Shown one piece after another: positions 49,501-57,954 of a DNA stretch of 64,000 nucleotides. The stretch lies in IMG/VR virus record IMGVR_UViG_3300025112_000005, positions 1-64,000 of that record; one strand, 5' to 3'. This stretch comes from a virus. Below the pieces are notes generated by a model that ran no database searches, was not told the origin of the DNA, and worked only from the letters and a program-made list of their open reading frames with translations. Positions within the stretch are counted from its first letter, which is position 1; each line of letters begins with the position of its first letter. The position numbers were made by a program, and so were the translations under genes.

Positions 49501-50555
49501 ACAAGGTGGCGGGGCTCCGGCCCGAGCAGTTGCCGAAGCTGTACGAGGACAGCGCGCACGTGATGTTCGTGCGGACCACCAACGACCCGGACAGCAAGAT
49601 CATCTTGCCCAAGCGCCGCGACCTGTCCCCGTCGATCCCCCTGTCCGATTTTCAGGAGAAGGTCACGACGGCCTTTGGCGAGTGGGTCGCGGTGAAGCGC
49701 GTGATCCAGATCCTCGGCAACCGGGAGAACCCCGGGCCGGAGTACGAGGCGGCCGTGGAGAAGCTGGCGGCGGCTGAGCGCGGAGACATGGGGAGCGTTG
49801 CCCAGGTGGCCGCGTCGGGGGCGCATACGGACGCGCAGGTAATGCTGATGCGTGCTCAGCAGCTTGCGATCAGCCCGTCGTTGCTGTCCCCCGCCTGGGG
49901 CGAGGCAAACCCGGGGTATGAGTCGCCGAAGACGAAGCTGGTGGCCGATTCGTTTCAAGAGCACATGAGCCAGCAGCCCAGCACGGGCGGCGTGATCTTC
50001 TGCACGTTCAACGACGGAATCGCGGAGATGCAGCGGGCGTTGGTCCGGCGCGGGTTCCGTGAAGACCAGATCGCCGTCTACAAAGGCGGCGTGACGCCCA
50101 AGAAGCGCGCGGAGATCCAGAAGAAGCTGAACAGCGGCGAGCTGAAGGTGGTGCTGGGCAACTCGGCGTCCCTACAGACCGGCGCAAACATGCAGAAACG
50201 CGCCAATTTTGTGGCGCACCTGTCGACCCCGTGGGCTCCCGACGCACTCACGCAGAGCACGGCGCGCGTGTACCGGCAGGGGCAGCAGAACGTCACCACG
50301 ATCCTGCGCCCCGTGGGGTCCGACGCGGAGGCGCTGGTGGAGCGGGTGGTCAGTCGCAAGCTAATGGAGGCGGGGCAGGCGACCGGCAAGACGATGGCGG
50401 CGGACAAGGCGGTGGCGGAGACTGTCCGCGGGGCCAAGCTGGACGCCGCATCAATCGCGAAGGTGCTGGGCATCGACCCCGCGAACTTCGGCAGCGAAGA
50501 GCTGACCGACGCGCTTCGTGAGGAGCTGGGCATGGAGCTTCCCGAGGAGGATTGA
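46590..50555 (+). CDS. SNF2-like helicase polyvalent protein, 1321 aa
   Basis: GTG in a GTGA overlap. Starts MSQLGLFSHVVQQA (clamp-type QLGLF, residues 3-7), then the tag GYHPAPRSRKGGWTDGKNYW. An acidic linker contains EEPAEEPAEEP repeats. A variant packaging-tag TTWADAEHTIPWH leads into the helicase: Walker A MEMGLGKT (612-617 region), DELH (896-899), MTGTPKP, and motif VI TARVYRQGQQ (about 1224-1233). SF2/SNF2 enzymes remodel protein-DNA complexes; if injected, it could strip host proteins or help phage DNA entry. Coding with strong bias, no break. Confidence 0.75.
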   Translation: MSQLGLFSHVVQQATAKPKPKPKPKPGGHHHPPPGYHPAPRSRKGGWTDGKNYWYPGDPHPKPRAAAAEPEPTPTPHPEPVAPTTPPEQATVFGGEHSSVTQEPEETPAPTEPTPAVVVEPAAEPEHAKPDELWADEDDDFDDPDGDGFDLWDLMAEEGVAAPEEHEAELLHPDWSAEPSERPQGQAELVGEEEEPAEEPAEEPAEEPGTEQETEADDMARRMQERLKERAAQEGAEREARVAAEEAQLAEELRLASFAYGYEVPQHAVLPRELDEKARYRLWVKDGDAWTRVDEPEGVFRHKGGMFRGAWVRPVWDRTLEAYEGQSPVFMPSDRVPASEALGALIKIGEHEVSPDRPPNFLGLIPEKLVRRRLVTVEDEDGKPVRDEDGRLVQKEGALAGAGASRQYRDYYSGNLVWAHDNIQSQDCTDTWLIESGFYDAVQGPATGTDRHGEPISLSDQQRDRRLAVLHSNVQGIDWLKLREQKHVKIWEKTQRDLTAWWTNITNEQREHFWTNYCHRDKQNTLAKTADPRHELAEFAVPKGMEKMSALRGPYWREDATTWADAEHTIPWHDRDPDNPKHGKPWDFHVYQKKAANFVVDHAPRSILAMEMGLGKTLTALGAFHELKQRGEIDQMIVSAPVSAMGSWEEHFGDLSDARVGIANGSKKQKERVVQQFERGELDVLVVTTDAIAIDMKKAKELDEVPKGANKVTLKMKGSYRGATWETSFLHRRTDGEGFSIFPDTRKLAGWDDMRISLGNPLGYQKHAHDEERRRQSGGKSYSNAMAEARRAILEEAPEGATMQTYDGYLRKMADGTWAAPREDRGGWKAGRRTSDSICGRGDLTVCSARHLSGEVKRIQLDAGDVKLAYENPESNKARLQAMMEAKGKRTLRVADELHKFKNPNSNRARGFFDVFTEPEGRVIGMTGTPKPNGMQDFYTIMDHVAPGSLGDTYADFSERYSYRYRAFGADKVAGLRPEQLPKLYEDSAHVMFVRTTNDPDSKIILPKRRDLSPSIPLSDFQEKVTTAFGEWVAVKRVIQILGNRENPGPEYEAAVEKLAAAERGDMGSVAQVAASGAHTDAQVMLMRAQQLAISPSLLSPAWGEANPGYESPKTKLVADSFQEHMSQQPSTGGVIFCTFNDGIAEMQRALVRRGFREDQIAVYKGGVTPKKRAEIQKKLNSGELKVVLGNSASLQTGANMQKRANFVAHLSTPWAPDALTQSTARVYRQGQQNVTTILRPVGSDAEALVERVVSRKLMEAGQATGKTMAADKAVAETVRGAKLDAASIAKVLGIDPANFGSEELTDALREELGMELPEED

Positions 50556-50556
50556 C

Positions 50557-50760
50557 ATGGACACAGATCTGACCCCCCAAGAGGCTACGGAGCTGCTTCG
50601 GATGCTCTGCCCCGTCGGCGGGATGAACCCCGCGGAGCCGGAGCCCGTGGAGCGCGCGCGGTTGTGCCGGCGCCTCTACGACCACATCAAGGCGGACAAC
50701 GGGCTGGTGCCCAACTGGCTCAAGCACGACGTGTCCAACATCGTCGGCCCCGCTGCGTGA
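50557..50760 (+). CDS. Small helical protein, 67 aa
   Basis: ATG with GAGGAGG six bases upstream; MDTDLTPQEATELLRMLCPV. Compact helical, with a small cysteine/proline centre. Its strong ribosome binding site between two giant genes suggests higher expression than its neighbours. No family known. Confidence 0.6.
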   Translation: MDTDLTPQEATELLRMLCPVGGMNPAEPEPVERARLCRRLYDHIKADNGLVPNWLKHDVSNIVGPAA

Positions 50761-53700
50761 GCAGCGGACCCTTCATCGGCCCCCGGGGCGGGAAGTGGGC
50801 AGACGCCCAGCACACCGTCCCGTGGCATAGCTCCGAGGGGCGCGACCGGAGGCAGACCAGCCTGCTGGGCGCGGACGACGAGGGCACCAAGCGAAAGAAG
50901 CCCCTGCAACGACTGCGTGAGGGGGAGGTGATGGCGTTCCTCCAATCGCACGGGCACCGAGCGGGGAGCCATGCGGAACCGGGCGGTCACGGAGAGAGCG
51001 GGGTCCACACGCGCCAGCACTCCCGGCAGCAGGTCGAGGTGCGGCACGTCGAGTCACACCACCGGGACCACACGGGGCGCATCCAGCTCCCGGGGGGGGA
51101 GCACGAGGCTCTGAAGAAGCACGAGGCCCGCCAGCACGCCAAGGTGGTGGAGAAGCTGAAGGCTGCGGGGTATCACGTGCGCACGGACGCCGTGGGGCGG
51201 ACGCTGGTCGGTCGGCGAGGGGGAGCGCCCGAGCACGGCCCCCAGCGTGTGCAGGCGGCGAGGCCGAAGAAGAAGCTGGAGCTGGTGGTGGACAACACGC
51301 AGCCGGGGCTGTTCAAGTCGATGGTGGTCCGAGCGCTGTGCAAGGCGCAGGGAGGCCCTTTCATCGGCCCCCGCGGCGGCAAGTGGGCGAACGCCCAGCA
51401 CACGGTCCCGTGGAAGCCCAGCGGCGGGGTGTTGCGGGTGGACGCGGCCCTTGTCCGTGAGACTGTGGACGGGTGGTTTTCTGACTTGCGAGCGATGCCG
51501 GGACAATCCCGGTCGTCCATGATCGAGTACACCCAGGCGGACGGGGCAAAGCGTCGCGCGGTGGCACAGATCGTTGTAGAGGCGAGCACGGGCGATCCGC
51601 GAGGCGTGAAGGGCATCCACCATTACCGGACCACGGGGCAGGGGGGGATGCACAAGGTCGTTGTGCACATCAGTATGCGAAAGCTGGCGGGGAAGATTGA
51701 TACAGCCAAGGAGGCGGTGCGTTCCGTTCTTGCGCACGAGCTGACACACGCGGCCGACGTAGGGCTCCAGAAACGCGCAGAGCGACGCGCACGTGCTCAT
51801 TTCTCAGGGGACAGTAAGGGCGCCGAGCGTCTGAGGGCGAGGGACCATAGCGACGGGTCGGCCAACTACTTCAACCAACCGCATGAAGTCACAGCGAAGA
51901 TGCAGCAGATTCAGCGGGAGTTGTTGGACCCGGGTGTGGGGGGCGCGCTGGTCGAGGATGCAAAAAACCACGCGGACGACCCAGACAACCCGCCGCCGAT
52001 GACGCCCGCGCAACTGCTTGAGTGGGAGAGCCCCTCCTGGGGTGAGGTGAAAGAGCACTATACCCCCGAGAACAAGAAGCGTGTGCTGCGTATGGTGGCG
52101 AAAACCCATGCAGCGCTTTTGTCGGGAGAACTGGAGCCTGTGAAGAAGGCGGGGCCGTTCTCCTACATGGTGCTGGACGCGCTGGCGAAGGCCGCGAAGG
52201 GCGAGAGGCGGCAGGGCGCGAAGTACATTCGGCGCGTGCCCAAGCCCGGGGGCGGCTACCGCTACTACTACGCGGAAAGCAGCGCGGCGCGGTCGGCGAC
52301 CGAGGGCGAGGACGTGCGGCTGGGCGACAAGCTGACCCGGGTCCACAAGGTCCATGCGCACGGTATTGAGATCGAAGACGAGAAGGGCAAGCGCACAGTC
52401 TCGCACGACGAGTGGTCCCACATGCTGCACGAGCATTACGGCTCGCGCTTCTACGAGTGGGCAGAGAAGCGCGCGCGGCAGTACGCGGGCGCGGTGCTCA
52501 AGCACGTTCCCGCGGAGCTGTTCAACGAGCTGAAGGGCGAGACCGACGCCGAGCGCATGGCGGACCTGAAAACCCGGCTGCCCGACGTGCACGCGAAGCT
52601 GGAGAAGGCGTTTTCGCGCGCGGGCGTCAGTCCCGAGGATGCGCACCGCGCTATCTCGCACGTGCTGGAGCGCAAGGGGTGGACGGGCGGCGCCCGGCAA
52701 ACGCTCCTGGGGTCGATGCTCAACCGCGAGACGGCGTGGACCGTTCGGCACTACCGGAGGCTGAGCAAGGCCGCGGAGAACTTGGCGAAGGCCGACGGCG
52801 CGGAGCTGGTCGACCAGAAGCATGTTGCGGCGGCCATCGCGTTGCCGCGCACGGCGACGGCGATGGACCGCGTGGTCAACCGCGCGACGGCGGAGATGCA
52901 CCACATTCGCGCGGTGCTGAAGCTCCAGCTAACCCCGGGGGAGAAGAAGGAGGAGCAGGGCGCGCTGGCGCTGGACACGAAGATGTCCGCTGAGGCGCTG
53001 GCAAAAGTGCGCGCGGCGCACATGATCGGCCAGCTCTCTGTGATGGCTCAAGCGTTCCCGGGGCTGGCGTCGGATCCGGCCATGCAGCAGCTTCGTGTGC
53101 TGCTGGGCAGCCTTCAGTCCGTGGCTCCGCGCACGGAGCCGACGGCGAAGGGCGCGCAGACCACGGTGTACGTCGCGGGCGAATTCGGTTCCCCCGAGCC
53201 CATGACCGCGGAGTACGCGCTGGTCGACGCGGCCGAACTGACTGCGAGCCACGACCCCGTGACGTTCGCGCAGAACGAGGCGCACGACATCGGCAACGAG
53301 CGCGCGTATCACCGCGACAAGGCCGAGCGGGCGAAGGTGATCAAGAACGCCGAAGACCTGAAGCCGGATCTGGTGATCAACACCAACCCGGACGCGACCA
53401 ACGGCGCCCCCATCGTGGACGAAAACGGGGTGGTGTTGGGGGGCAACTCGCGCACCATGTCCATGCAGCGCGTTTACCGGATGGGAGGCGCCCAGGCGGC
53501 GGACCTGAAGGGGTACCTGAAGGGACAGGCGCGACAGTTCGGGTTCAAGCCCGGCGACGTGGAGGCGATGGCCCAGCCGATCCTCGTGCGGAAGGTCCAG
53601 CCCCACGACGACGACCACAAGCGGCTTCTGGTGCGCCAGCTCAACGAGACGTTCATGCAGGCGATGGATCCGCGCACGATGGCGGTCGCGCAGGCGGCGC

Positions 53701-55166
53701 GGCTGGACGACAAGGCGCTGGAGGCGCTGGCCACCGACATGGGGCCGGACAAGACGCTGGCGGCGTTCCTGGGGGCGAAGGCATCTGACGGGTTCGTGAA
53801 CCAGCTCAAGCGCGCGGGCGTGATCAGCGCCCAGAACCAGAACGCGTACATTCGCAAAAACGGGCGGCTCAACGAGAACGGCCGGCAGCTCGTGGAGAAC
53901 GTGCTGGTGGGGAAGGTCGTCGGCGACGCGGACCTGCTGGTGGACCTGCCCCAGCCGCTTGTTGGGGCGCTCGCGCGTGCCGTGCCGTACATGGTGCAGG
54001 CGGAAGGGGCAGGGGCGGCGTACAACATCCGTAGTGAGCTGAAGCACGCGCTGGAGGCGTACACCGACATCAAGAACCGGCCTGAGTTCGGCATCCCGAA
54101 GAGCAAGAAGGAAGCAGCGGCGGTGCTGGAGTCGTGGAAGCGACTCGGCGGAGGGCTCTTTGAGGGTCACGAGGTGTTCAAGAACCCGCGCAGCATGGCG
54201 ATCCTGAACACCCTGTTCACGCAAGCCGGCCCGCGGCAGATGGCCGCCGTGTTCCGCAAGTACGCGGAGGCGGCGGGGCATCAAGAGGCGGGTGGCGGCG
54301 AGGGGCTGGGCTTCTACGAGAAGAAGACCCCCGACGACGTGTTCGGAGAAGCGTTCGGCCGGGCGGAGGACGAAGAGGCGGCGCAGGAGAAGGCCAAGGC
54401 CGCGCGTGAGAAGCACGTGGAGGAGACCAAAGCAGAGGCCAAGAAGAAGGCCAAGGCGAAGGCGGAGCGCGAGGCCCAGAAGGAAGGGCCGCGAAAACTG
54501 TCTGACCTGCCCCACGTGAGAGACGACCCGTGGGACGATGGGACGACGGTTGTTTTTCGACAAAGCCCGTTCCCCAAAGGGGACAAGCCCGCTATTTCAA
54601 GCAAGCTGATCAGCTCCGCGAAGGTCGAAAGCGTGAAGCTGGCGGACCTTCAGGGCTCACAGACCGAGATCACAGAGGTCGGGGTAGAGAAGCACGCGAA
54701 GGCCCCCGACGCGACCACACCGACAAGCGAGCTACCCGTGGTTATTCGTACAGCGGACGGGAAGCACATTATTCAGGACGGGCACCACCGGCTTGCGGCG
54801 GCTGTTTTGCGGGGAGATAAAGACGCCCGTGTGCGCGTGGCGGTCGAGCCCGGTGCCAAAGAAGCGCCCGCGCCGAAGGTTGAGCCCGAGGCGCCCGCGG
54901 TCGATCACGCGGCCAAGGCCGAGGAGCACGACATCGCGGCGGAGAACATGCCCGGCAAGTACCCCGGGCACGCGTGGACGAGCACGAAGGAAGCGGCCCA
55001 GGACGCGCACACCGCGGCGGAGAAGGCGCACCAGAAGGCGCACGCGAGCCCGACCGCGGAGAACAAAGCAGCAGCAGCGGCGGCGACCAAGAAGGCCGAG
55101 GAAGCGGACGCGGCTTCGGAGAAGGAAGAGGCGGACGCGGCAGCGTCGCAGGGCGGGTTGTTCTGA
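50757..55166 (+). CDS. Polyvalent protein: zincin and two ParB-like domains, 1469 aa
   Basis: GTG in a GTGA overlap. It opens with a tag GPFIGPRGGKWADAQHTVPW and QTSLL (33-37). The same tag returns near residue 200 (FIGPRGGKWANAQHTVPW), after QPGLF. Zincin motif HELTH at 327-331. A KYIRRVPKPGGGYRYYY tag lies near 490. A helical region precedes a DdrB/ParB-like domain with GGNSRTMSM (896-900 region) and LVRQLNETFM. A second ParB-like motif IQDGHHRLAAAVLRG follows at about 1338. The coiled Ala/Lys tail ends QGGLF. ParB-like folds in phages can be nucleases or CTP/ATP-dependent DNA binders. Function as a host-takeover protein is inferred. Confidence 0.7.
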   Translation: MSSGPFIGPRGGKWADAQHTVPWHSSEGRDRRQTSLLGADDEGTKRKKPLQRLREGEVMAFLQSHGHRAGSHAEPGGHGESGVHTRQHSRQQVEVRHVESHHRDHTGRIQLPGGEHEALKKHEARQHAKVVEKLKAAGYHVRTDAVGRTLVGRRGGAPEHGPQRVQAARPKKKLELVVDNTQPGLFKSMVVRALCKAQGGPFIGPRGGKWANAQHTVPWKPSGGVLRVDAALVRETVDGWFSDLRAMPGQSRSSMIEYTQADGAKRRAVAQIVVEASTGDPRGVKGIHHYRTTGQGGMHKVVVHISMRKLAGKIDTAKEAVRSVLAHELTHAADVGLQKRAERRARAHFSGDSKGAERLRARDHSDGSANYFNQPHEVTAKMQQIQRELLDPGVGGALVEDAKNHADDPDNPPPMTPAQLLEWESPSWGEVKEHYTPENKKRVLRMVAKTHAALLSGELEPVKKAGPFSYMVLDALAKAAKGERRQGAKYIRRVPKPGGGYRYYYAESSAARSATEGEDVRLGDKLTRVHKVHAHGIEIEDEKGKRTVSHDEWSHMLHEHYGSRFYEWAEKRARQYAGAVLKHVPAELFNELKGETDAERMADLKTRLPDVHAKLEKAFSRAGVSPEDAHRAISHVLERKGWTGGARQTLLGSMLNRETAWTVRHYRRLSKAAENLAKADGAELVDQKHVAAAIALPRTATAMDRVVNRATAEMHHIRAVLKLQLTPGEKKEEQGALALDTKMSAEALAKVRAAHMIGQLSVMAQAFPGLASDPAMQQLRVLLGSLQSVAPRTEPTAKGAQTTVYVAGEFGSPEPMTAEYALVDAAELTASHDPVTFAQNEAHDIGNERAYHRDKAERAKVIKNAEDLKPDLVINTNPDATNGAPIVDENGVVLGGNSRTMSMQRVYRMGGAQAADLKGYLKGQARQFGFKPGDVEAMAQPILVRKVQPHDDDHKRLLVRQLNETFMQAMDPRTMAVAQAARLDDKALEALATDMGPDKTLAAFLGAKASDGFVNQLKRAGVISAQNQNAYIRKNGRLNENGRQLVENVLVGKVVGDADLLVDLPQPLVGALARAVPYMVQAEGAGAAYNIRSELKHALEAYTDIKNRPEFGIPKSKKEAAAVLESWKRLGGGLFEGHEVFKNPRSMAILNTLFTQAGPRQMAAVFRKYAEAAGHQEAGGGEGLGFYEKKTPDDVFGEAFGRAEDEEAAQEKAKAAREKHVEETKAEAKKKAKAKAEREAQKEGPRKLSDLPHVRDDPWDDGTTVVFRQSPFPKGDKPAISSKLISSAKVESVKLADLQGSQTEITEVGVEKHAKAPDATTPTSELPVVIRTADGKHIIQDGHHRLAAAVLRGDKDARVRVAVEPGAKEAPAPKVEPEAPAVDHAAKAEEHDIAAENMPGKYPGHAWTSTKEAAQDAHTAAEKAHQKAHASPTAENKAAAAAATKKAEEADAASEKEEADAAASQGGLF

Positions 55167-55501
55167 TGCGGGTGGGACTGAGTGAGAGCTACCCCGGGGA
55201 GTTGGAGGAGCTGGGACCGCTGGGGGTCATGCAGAAGGCCGAGGCGGGGCTCCATGCAGCGCTGCGCGACCTGGGGCACCCCGAAGCCGCTGCTGCGCTG
55301 GCGGGGCGTCTGGATGCACTTCTCGACGCTGAGCGGGCGCTGACCGACGTGTACGAGGCGGGGGAGCTGCGAAAGGCGCTCCCACCGCGCGGGGGCGAGC
55401 TGGACGTGGTGCAGATGCTCGCCGACCGGATGGGGGGCGCGTACGACGCGATGGCCGCGCGCTTGGAGAAGCGGCTACGGGAAGCGGTCGACCGTGGCTG
55501 A
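55166..55501 (+). CDS. Hypothetical helical protein, 111 aa
   Basis: TGATG junction upstream fixes the start MRVGLSESYPGELEELGPLG. All helical (AALRDLGHPEAAAALAGRLD). Next to MuF it may be a head or connector accessory. Overlaps MuF start. Confidence 0.5.
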   Translation: MRVGLSESYPGELEELGPLGVMQKAEAGLHAALRDLGHPEAAAALAGRLDALLDAERALTDVYEAGELRKALPPRGGELDVVQMLADRMGGAYDAMAARLEKRLREAVDRG

Positions 55502-56534
55502 TGACACGTTGTCCCGCGTCGTGGCGGACCTGATCCGCGAGCATCACGAGGCGTTTCTGGTGGCGCTGCTGGGGCGGGACGCAAGCACCGTCCCCCCCGA
55601 GCGCATCGAGGAGCTGCTGGCGTCCGGCGCGCTCGACCCGCACGCCATCGGCCGCGTGCACGTGGCTGTGGGGGACGAGCACTTGAACCCCTACGAGTAC
55701 ATGCGGCTGGTCTCGCGGGCGTACGCCAAGCTGGGCGACGACGACGCGGTGGCGGCGCGGACGTGGGGTTTCTCCGATTGGGAGCCACACGTGATCCGCG
55801 AGCTGGAGAGCGCGCGGGCGGAAGACGTTCGCCCCGCCGAGGCGCGCGCGCACGTGACCGCGGCGCGTCCCGAGCCCCCCGACCTGGAAGCCGGCGCGGT
55901 TGAGCCCAAGGCGCCTGGGTGGATGACGCCCCAGGAGCGCGCCAGCCACCGTGAGGCGCTGCTCCGTGCCGGGTCGTATGCGCGTGGGCTGGGCAACGTC
56001 TACGCTGCGGACTTGAGCACGAAGGCGGAGACCTGGACGGGCGAGCAGATCGAGCAGGAAGCGAACGCACCGCAGCGCGCGCAGATGCAGCAGGTGATTC
56101 GGGAGCACGTGGCCGAGGCCATCGCGACCCACCGCGACCAGGAGAAGCTGGCCCGGGATCTGGCTGAAGCGACGGGGTTCTATTCGCACAACTGGCGGCG
56201 GATCGCGTCCACTGAGCTGCAAGGCGCCCACAACCTGGGCATGGTGGAGGCGGCGATCGACGCGCACGGCGAGGCGGGCCGCGTGGCACGCATCACCGAG
56301 TCGGGCGCGTGTGAGCACTGTCTGCGGTTGTTTCGAGACGCCGAGGGCAAGCCGCGAGTGTTCGAGGTTCGCGAACTATTGGAGAACGGGACCAACGTGG
56401 GGCGCAAGGCAGCTGCGTGGCTCCCGACGGCGTGGCCGGTGCATCCAAACTGCCGCTGTGACACGCGGATTGTACCGCCTGGGCGAACAGTCACCGCTGA
56501 TGGTAGGATCCGACGCGAGGAGACCGCGGCATGA
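55494..56534 (+). CDS. Minor head protein, phage Mu F-like
   Basis: 346 aa, GTG start. The C-terminal half has WRRIASTELQGAHNLGMVEA, then CEHCLRLFRDAEGKPRVF and VHPNCRCDTRIVPPG, the ordered Mu-F signature with its Cys/His/Asn cluster. MuF proteins sit at the portal and can be ejected with DNA. The N-terminal 150 residues are helical and specific to this phage. No toxin domain is attached here. Confidence 0.85.
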   Translation: MADDTLSRVVADLIREHHEAFLVALLGRDASTVPPERIEELLASGALDPHAIGRVHVAVGDEHLNPYEYMRLVSRAYAKLGDDDAVAARTWGFSDWEPHVIRELESARAEDVRPAEARAHVTAARPEPPDLEAGAVEPKAPGWMTPQERASHREALLRAGSYARGLGNVYAADLSTKAETWTGEQIEQEANAPQRAQMQQVIREHVAEAIATHRDQEKLARDLAEATGFYSHNWRRIASTELQGAHNLGMVEAAIDAHGEAGRVARITESGACEHCLRLFRDAEGKPRVFEVRELLENGTNVGRKAAAWLPTAWPVHPNCRCDTRIVPPGRTVTADGRIRREETAA

Positions 56535-57214
56535 GCTACGACACCCCCGACGACCTGGGCGACTTCCGCTTCTGGTCCCCCCTGCTGGTCAAGGCCGACA
56601 ACCCCAACGGCGGGTTTGGTGAGGTGGCGCTGGGGAAGATCGGCGGCGTGATCAGCTCCGACACCGTAGACTTTCAGGGCGAGACGCTGGACCAAGACGG
56701 CGTGGATTGGTCGTACTTCGAGGCTCACGGGCTCTTGAACTACAACCACACGGCGCTGATCCTGGGCGAGCCGACCGCGGTGATTCGCAAGGGCGGCCGA
56801 ACGCTGATGGAAGGCGTGCTGTACCTGCACCAGCCCAAGGCGCGCGAGGTCTACCAGACCGCCGTTGCGATGCGCAAAAGCGGTGCCCGGCGCAGCTACG
56901 GCTTCAGCGTCGAGGGCAAGGTGTTGGAGCGCGAGCAGGGGAACCCCACGAACGTCCGCCGCGCCCGGGTGATGAACGTGAGCGTGTGCGAGCACCCCGT
57001 GAATCCCGACGCGCGTATGACCTTGCGCAAGGCGCTGAGTGTGGGCTACCAGACCGCAGCAGGCATGGACGGCGGTTTCTCCCCGCTCGTGCCTCAGAGC
57101 TTGGAGGGCAGCGTGGCGCTGTCCACGTTCAAGCGGGAGCTGTTGGGTCAGTTTCCCCGCCTGACTGATGATGAATGTGACGCTGTGGCACGGCGAGTGC
57201 TTCACTTGCCTTGA
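56531..57214 (+). CDS. Prohead maturation protease (HK97-type)
   Basis: 227 aa, ATGA overlap. GGVISSDTVDFQGETLDQDG, YNHTALILGEPTAVI (His) and SGARRSYGFSVEGKV (Ser) follow the order of HK97-family serine proteases. It cleaves scaffold and capsid N terminus during maturation. Residues about 165-195 (LRKALSVGYQTAAG ... FSPLVPQSLE) repeat the N-terminal part of the major capsid protein (LRKAASVGYQTAAG ... FSPLVPQSIE). This suggests a shared cleavage or docking segment. Confidence 0.8.
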   Translation: MSYDTPDDLGDFRFWSPLLVKADNPNGGFGEVALGKIGGVISSDTVDFQGETLDQDGVDWSYFEAHGLLNYNHTALILGEPTAVIRKGGRTLMEGVLYLHQPKAREVYQTAVAMRKSGARRSYGFSVEGKVLEREQGNPTNVRRARVMNVSVCEHPVNPDARMTLRKALSVGYQTAAGMDGGFSPLVPQSLEGSVALSTFKRELLGQFPRLTDDECDAVARRVLHLP

Positions 57215-57276
57215 CCGCGGATCGCGACCCGGTGAGAATACCGACGTGGGGTGACCCCCCCGAGGAGACGACGAAG

Positions 57277-57909
57277 ATGCAGACGCGAGACCAGATCATC
57301 GCGGCGCTCCGTACCGCGGGGGCCGACGAAGAGACAATCAGCAAGGCGCTGGCCGAGCTGGAGCCGACCACCCCCGAGAACGACGCGCTGGGCAAGAGCC
57401 TGGGCGACCTGCGTGCCGCGTTCGACCGCGAGCACGCCGGACGCGACGAGGATCTGGCCAAGAGCCTGGACGAAGCCGCCGATCTGGTGGACGCCGTTAC
57501 GAAGGGCTCCGACCTGATCCTGGCCGAATTCCGCGCGCAGAACGACGCGCTGGCCAAAGGGATGGTGGCGCTCATCAACACGTCCCGCGACGAGCGCGCC
57601 GAACTGCGTTCGCTGATCGAAGAGGTCCGCGAGCTTCGGCAGGATCGCGAGGAGCAGGACGAGCGCATCGCCAAGGCGCTCTCCGTCCCCCAGGAGCCCC
57701 GTGGGCTCTCCGGGGCCACGCCCGTCCCCACGCCGTCCGAGCGCGTCCTTGGAGGCGCCCCGGAGGCGGGCGACCTGATCAACAAGGCGCTGACCGAGCT
57801 TCAGAGCGCCGACGAGCCCCGCAAGCGGGAGCTTTCGACGGCGATTTCGCGCCTTAACTCCGGCTTCGCTGCGCACGCGGTGGCCCAGGAGTTTGGGTTG
57901 AGCGCCTGA
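57277..57909 (+). CDS. Capsid scaffold-like protein
   Basis: 210 aa. I use the ATG with GAGGAGACGACGAAG before it; a TTG at 57211 in a TTGA overlap would add 22 residues. Acidic, entirely helical and coiled (AELRSLIEEVRELRQDREEQ), lying between protease and major capsid gene, as scaffold genes do. It should shape the prohead and then be digested. The C terminus is a basic helix likely to touch the capsid. Confidence 0.65.
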   Translation: MQTRDQIIAALRTAGADEETISKALAELEPTTPENDALGKSLGDLRAAFDREHAGRDEDLAKSLDEAADLVDAVTKGSDLILAEFRAQNDALAKGMVALINTSRDERAELRSLIEEVRELRQDREEQDERIAKALSVPQEPRGLSGATPVPTPSERVLGGAPEAGDLINKALTELQSADEPRKRELSTAISRLNSGFAAHAVAQEFGLSA

Positions 57910-57954
57910 CACGCGTCGGGTCGCCCCGCGCTGACTGAATAAGGAGATTCCAGA

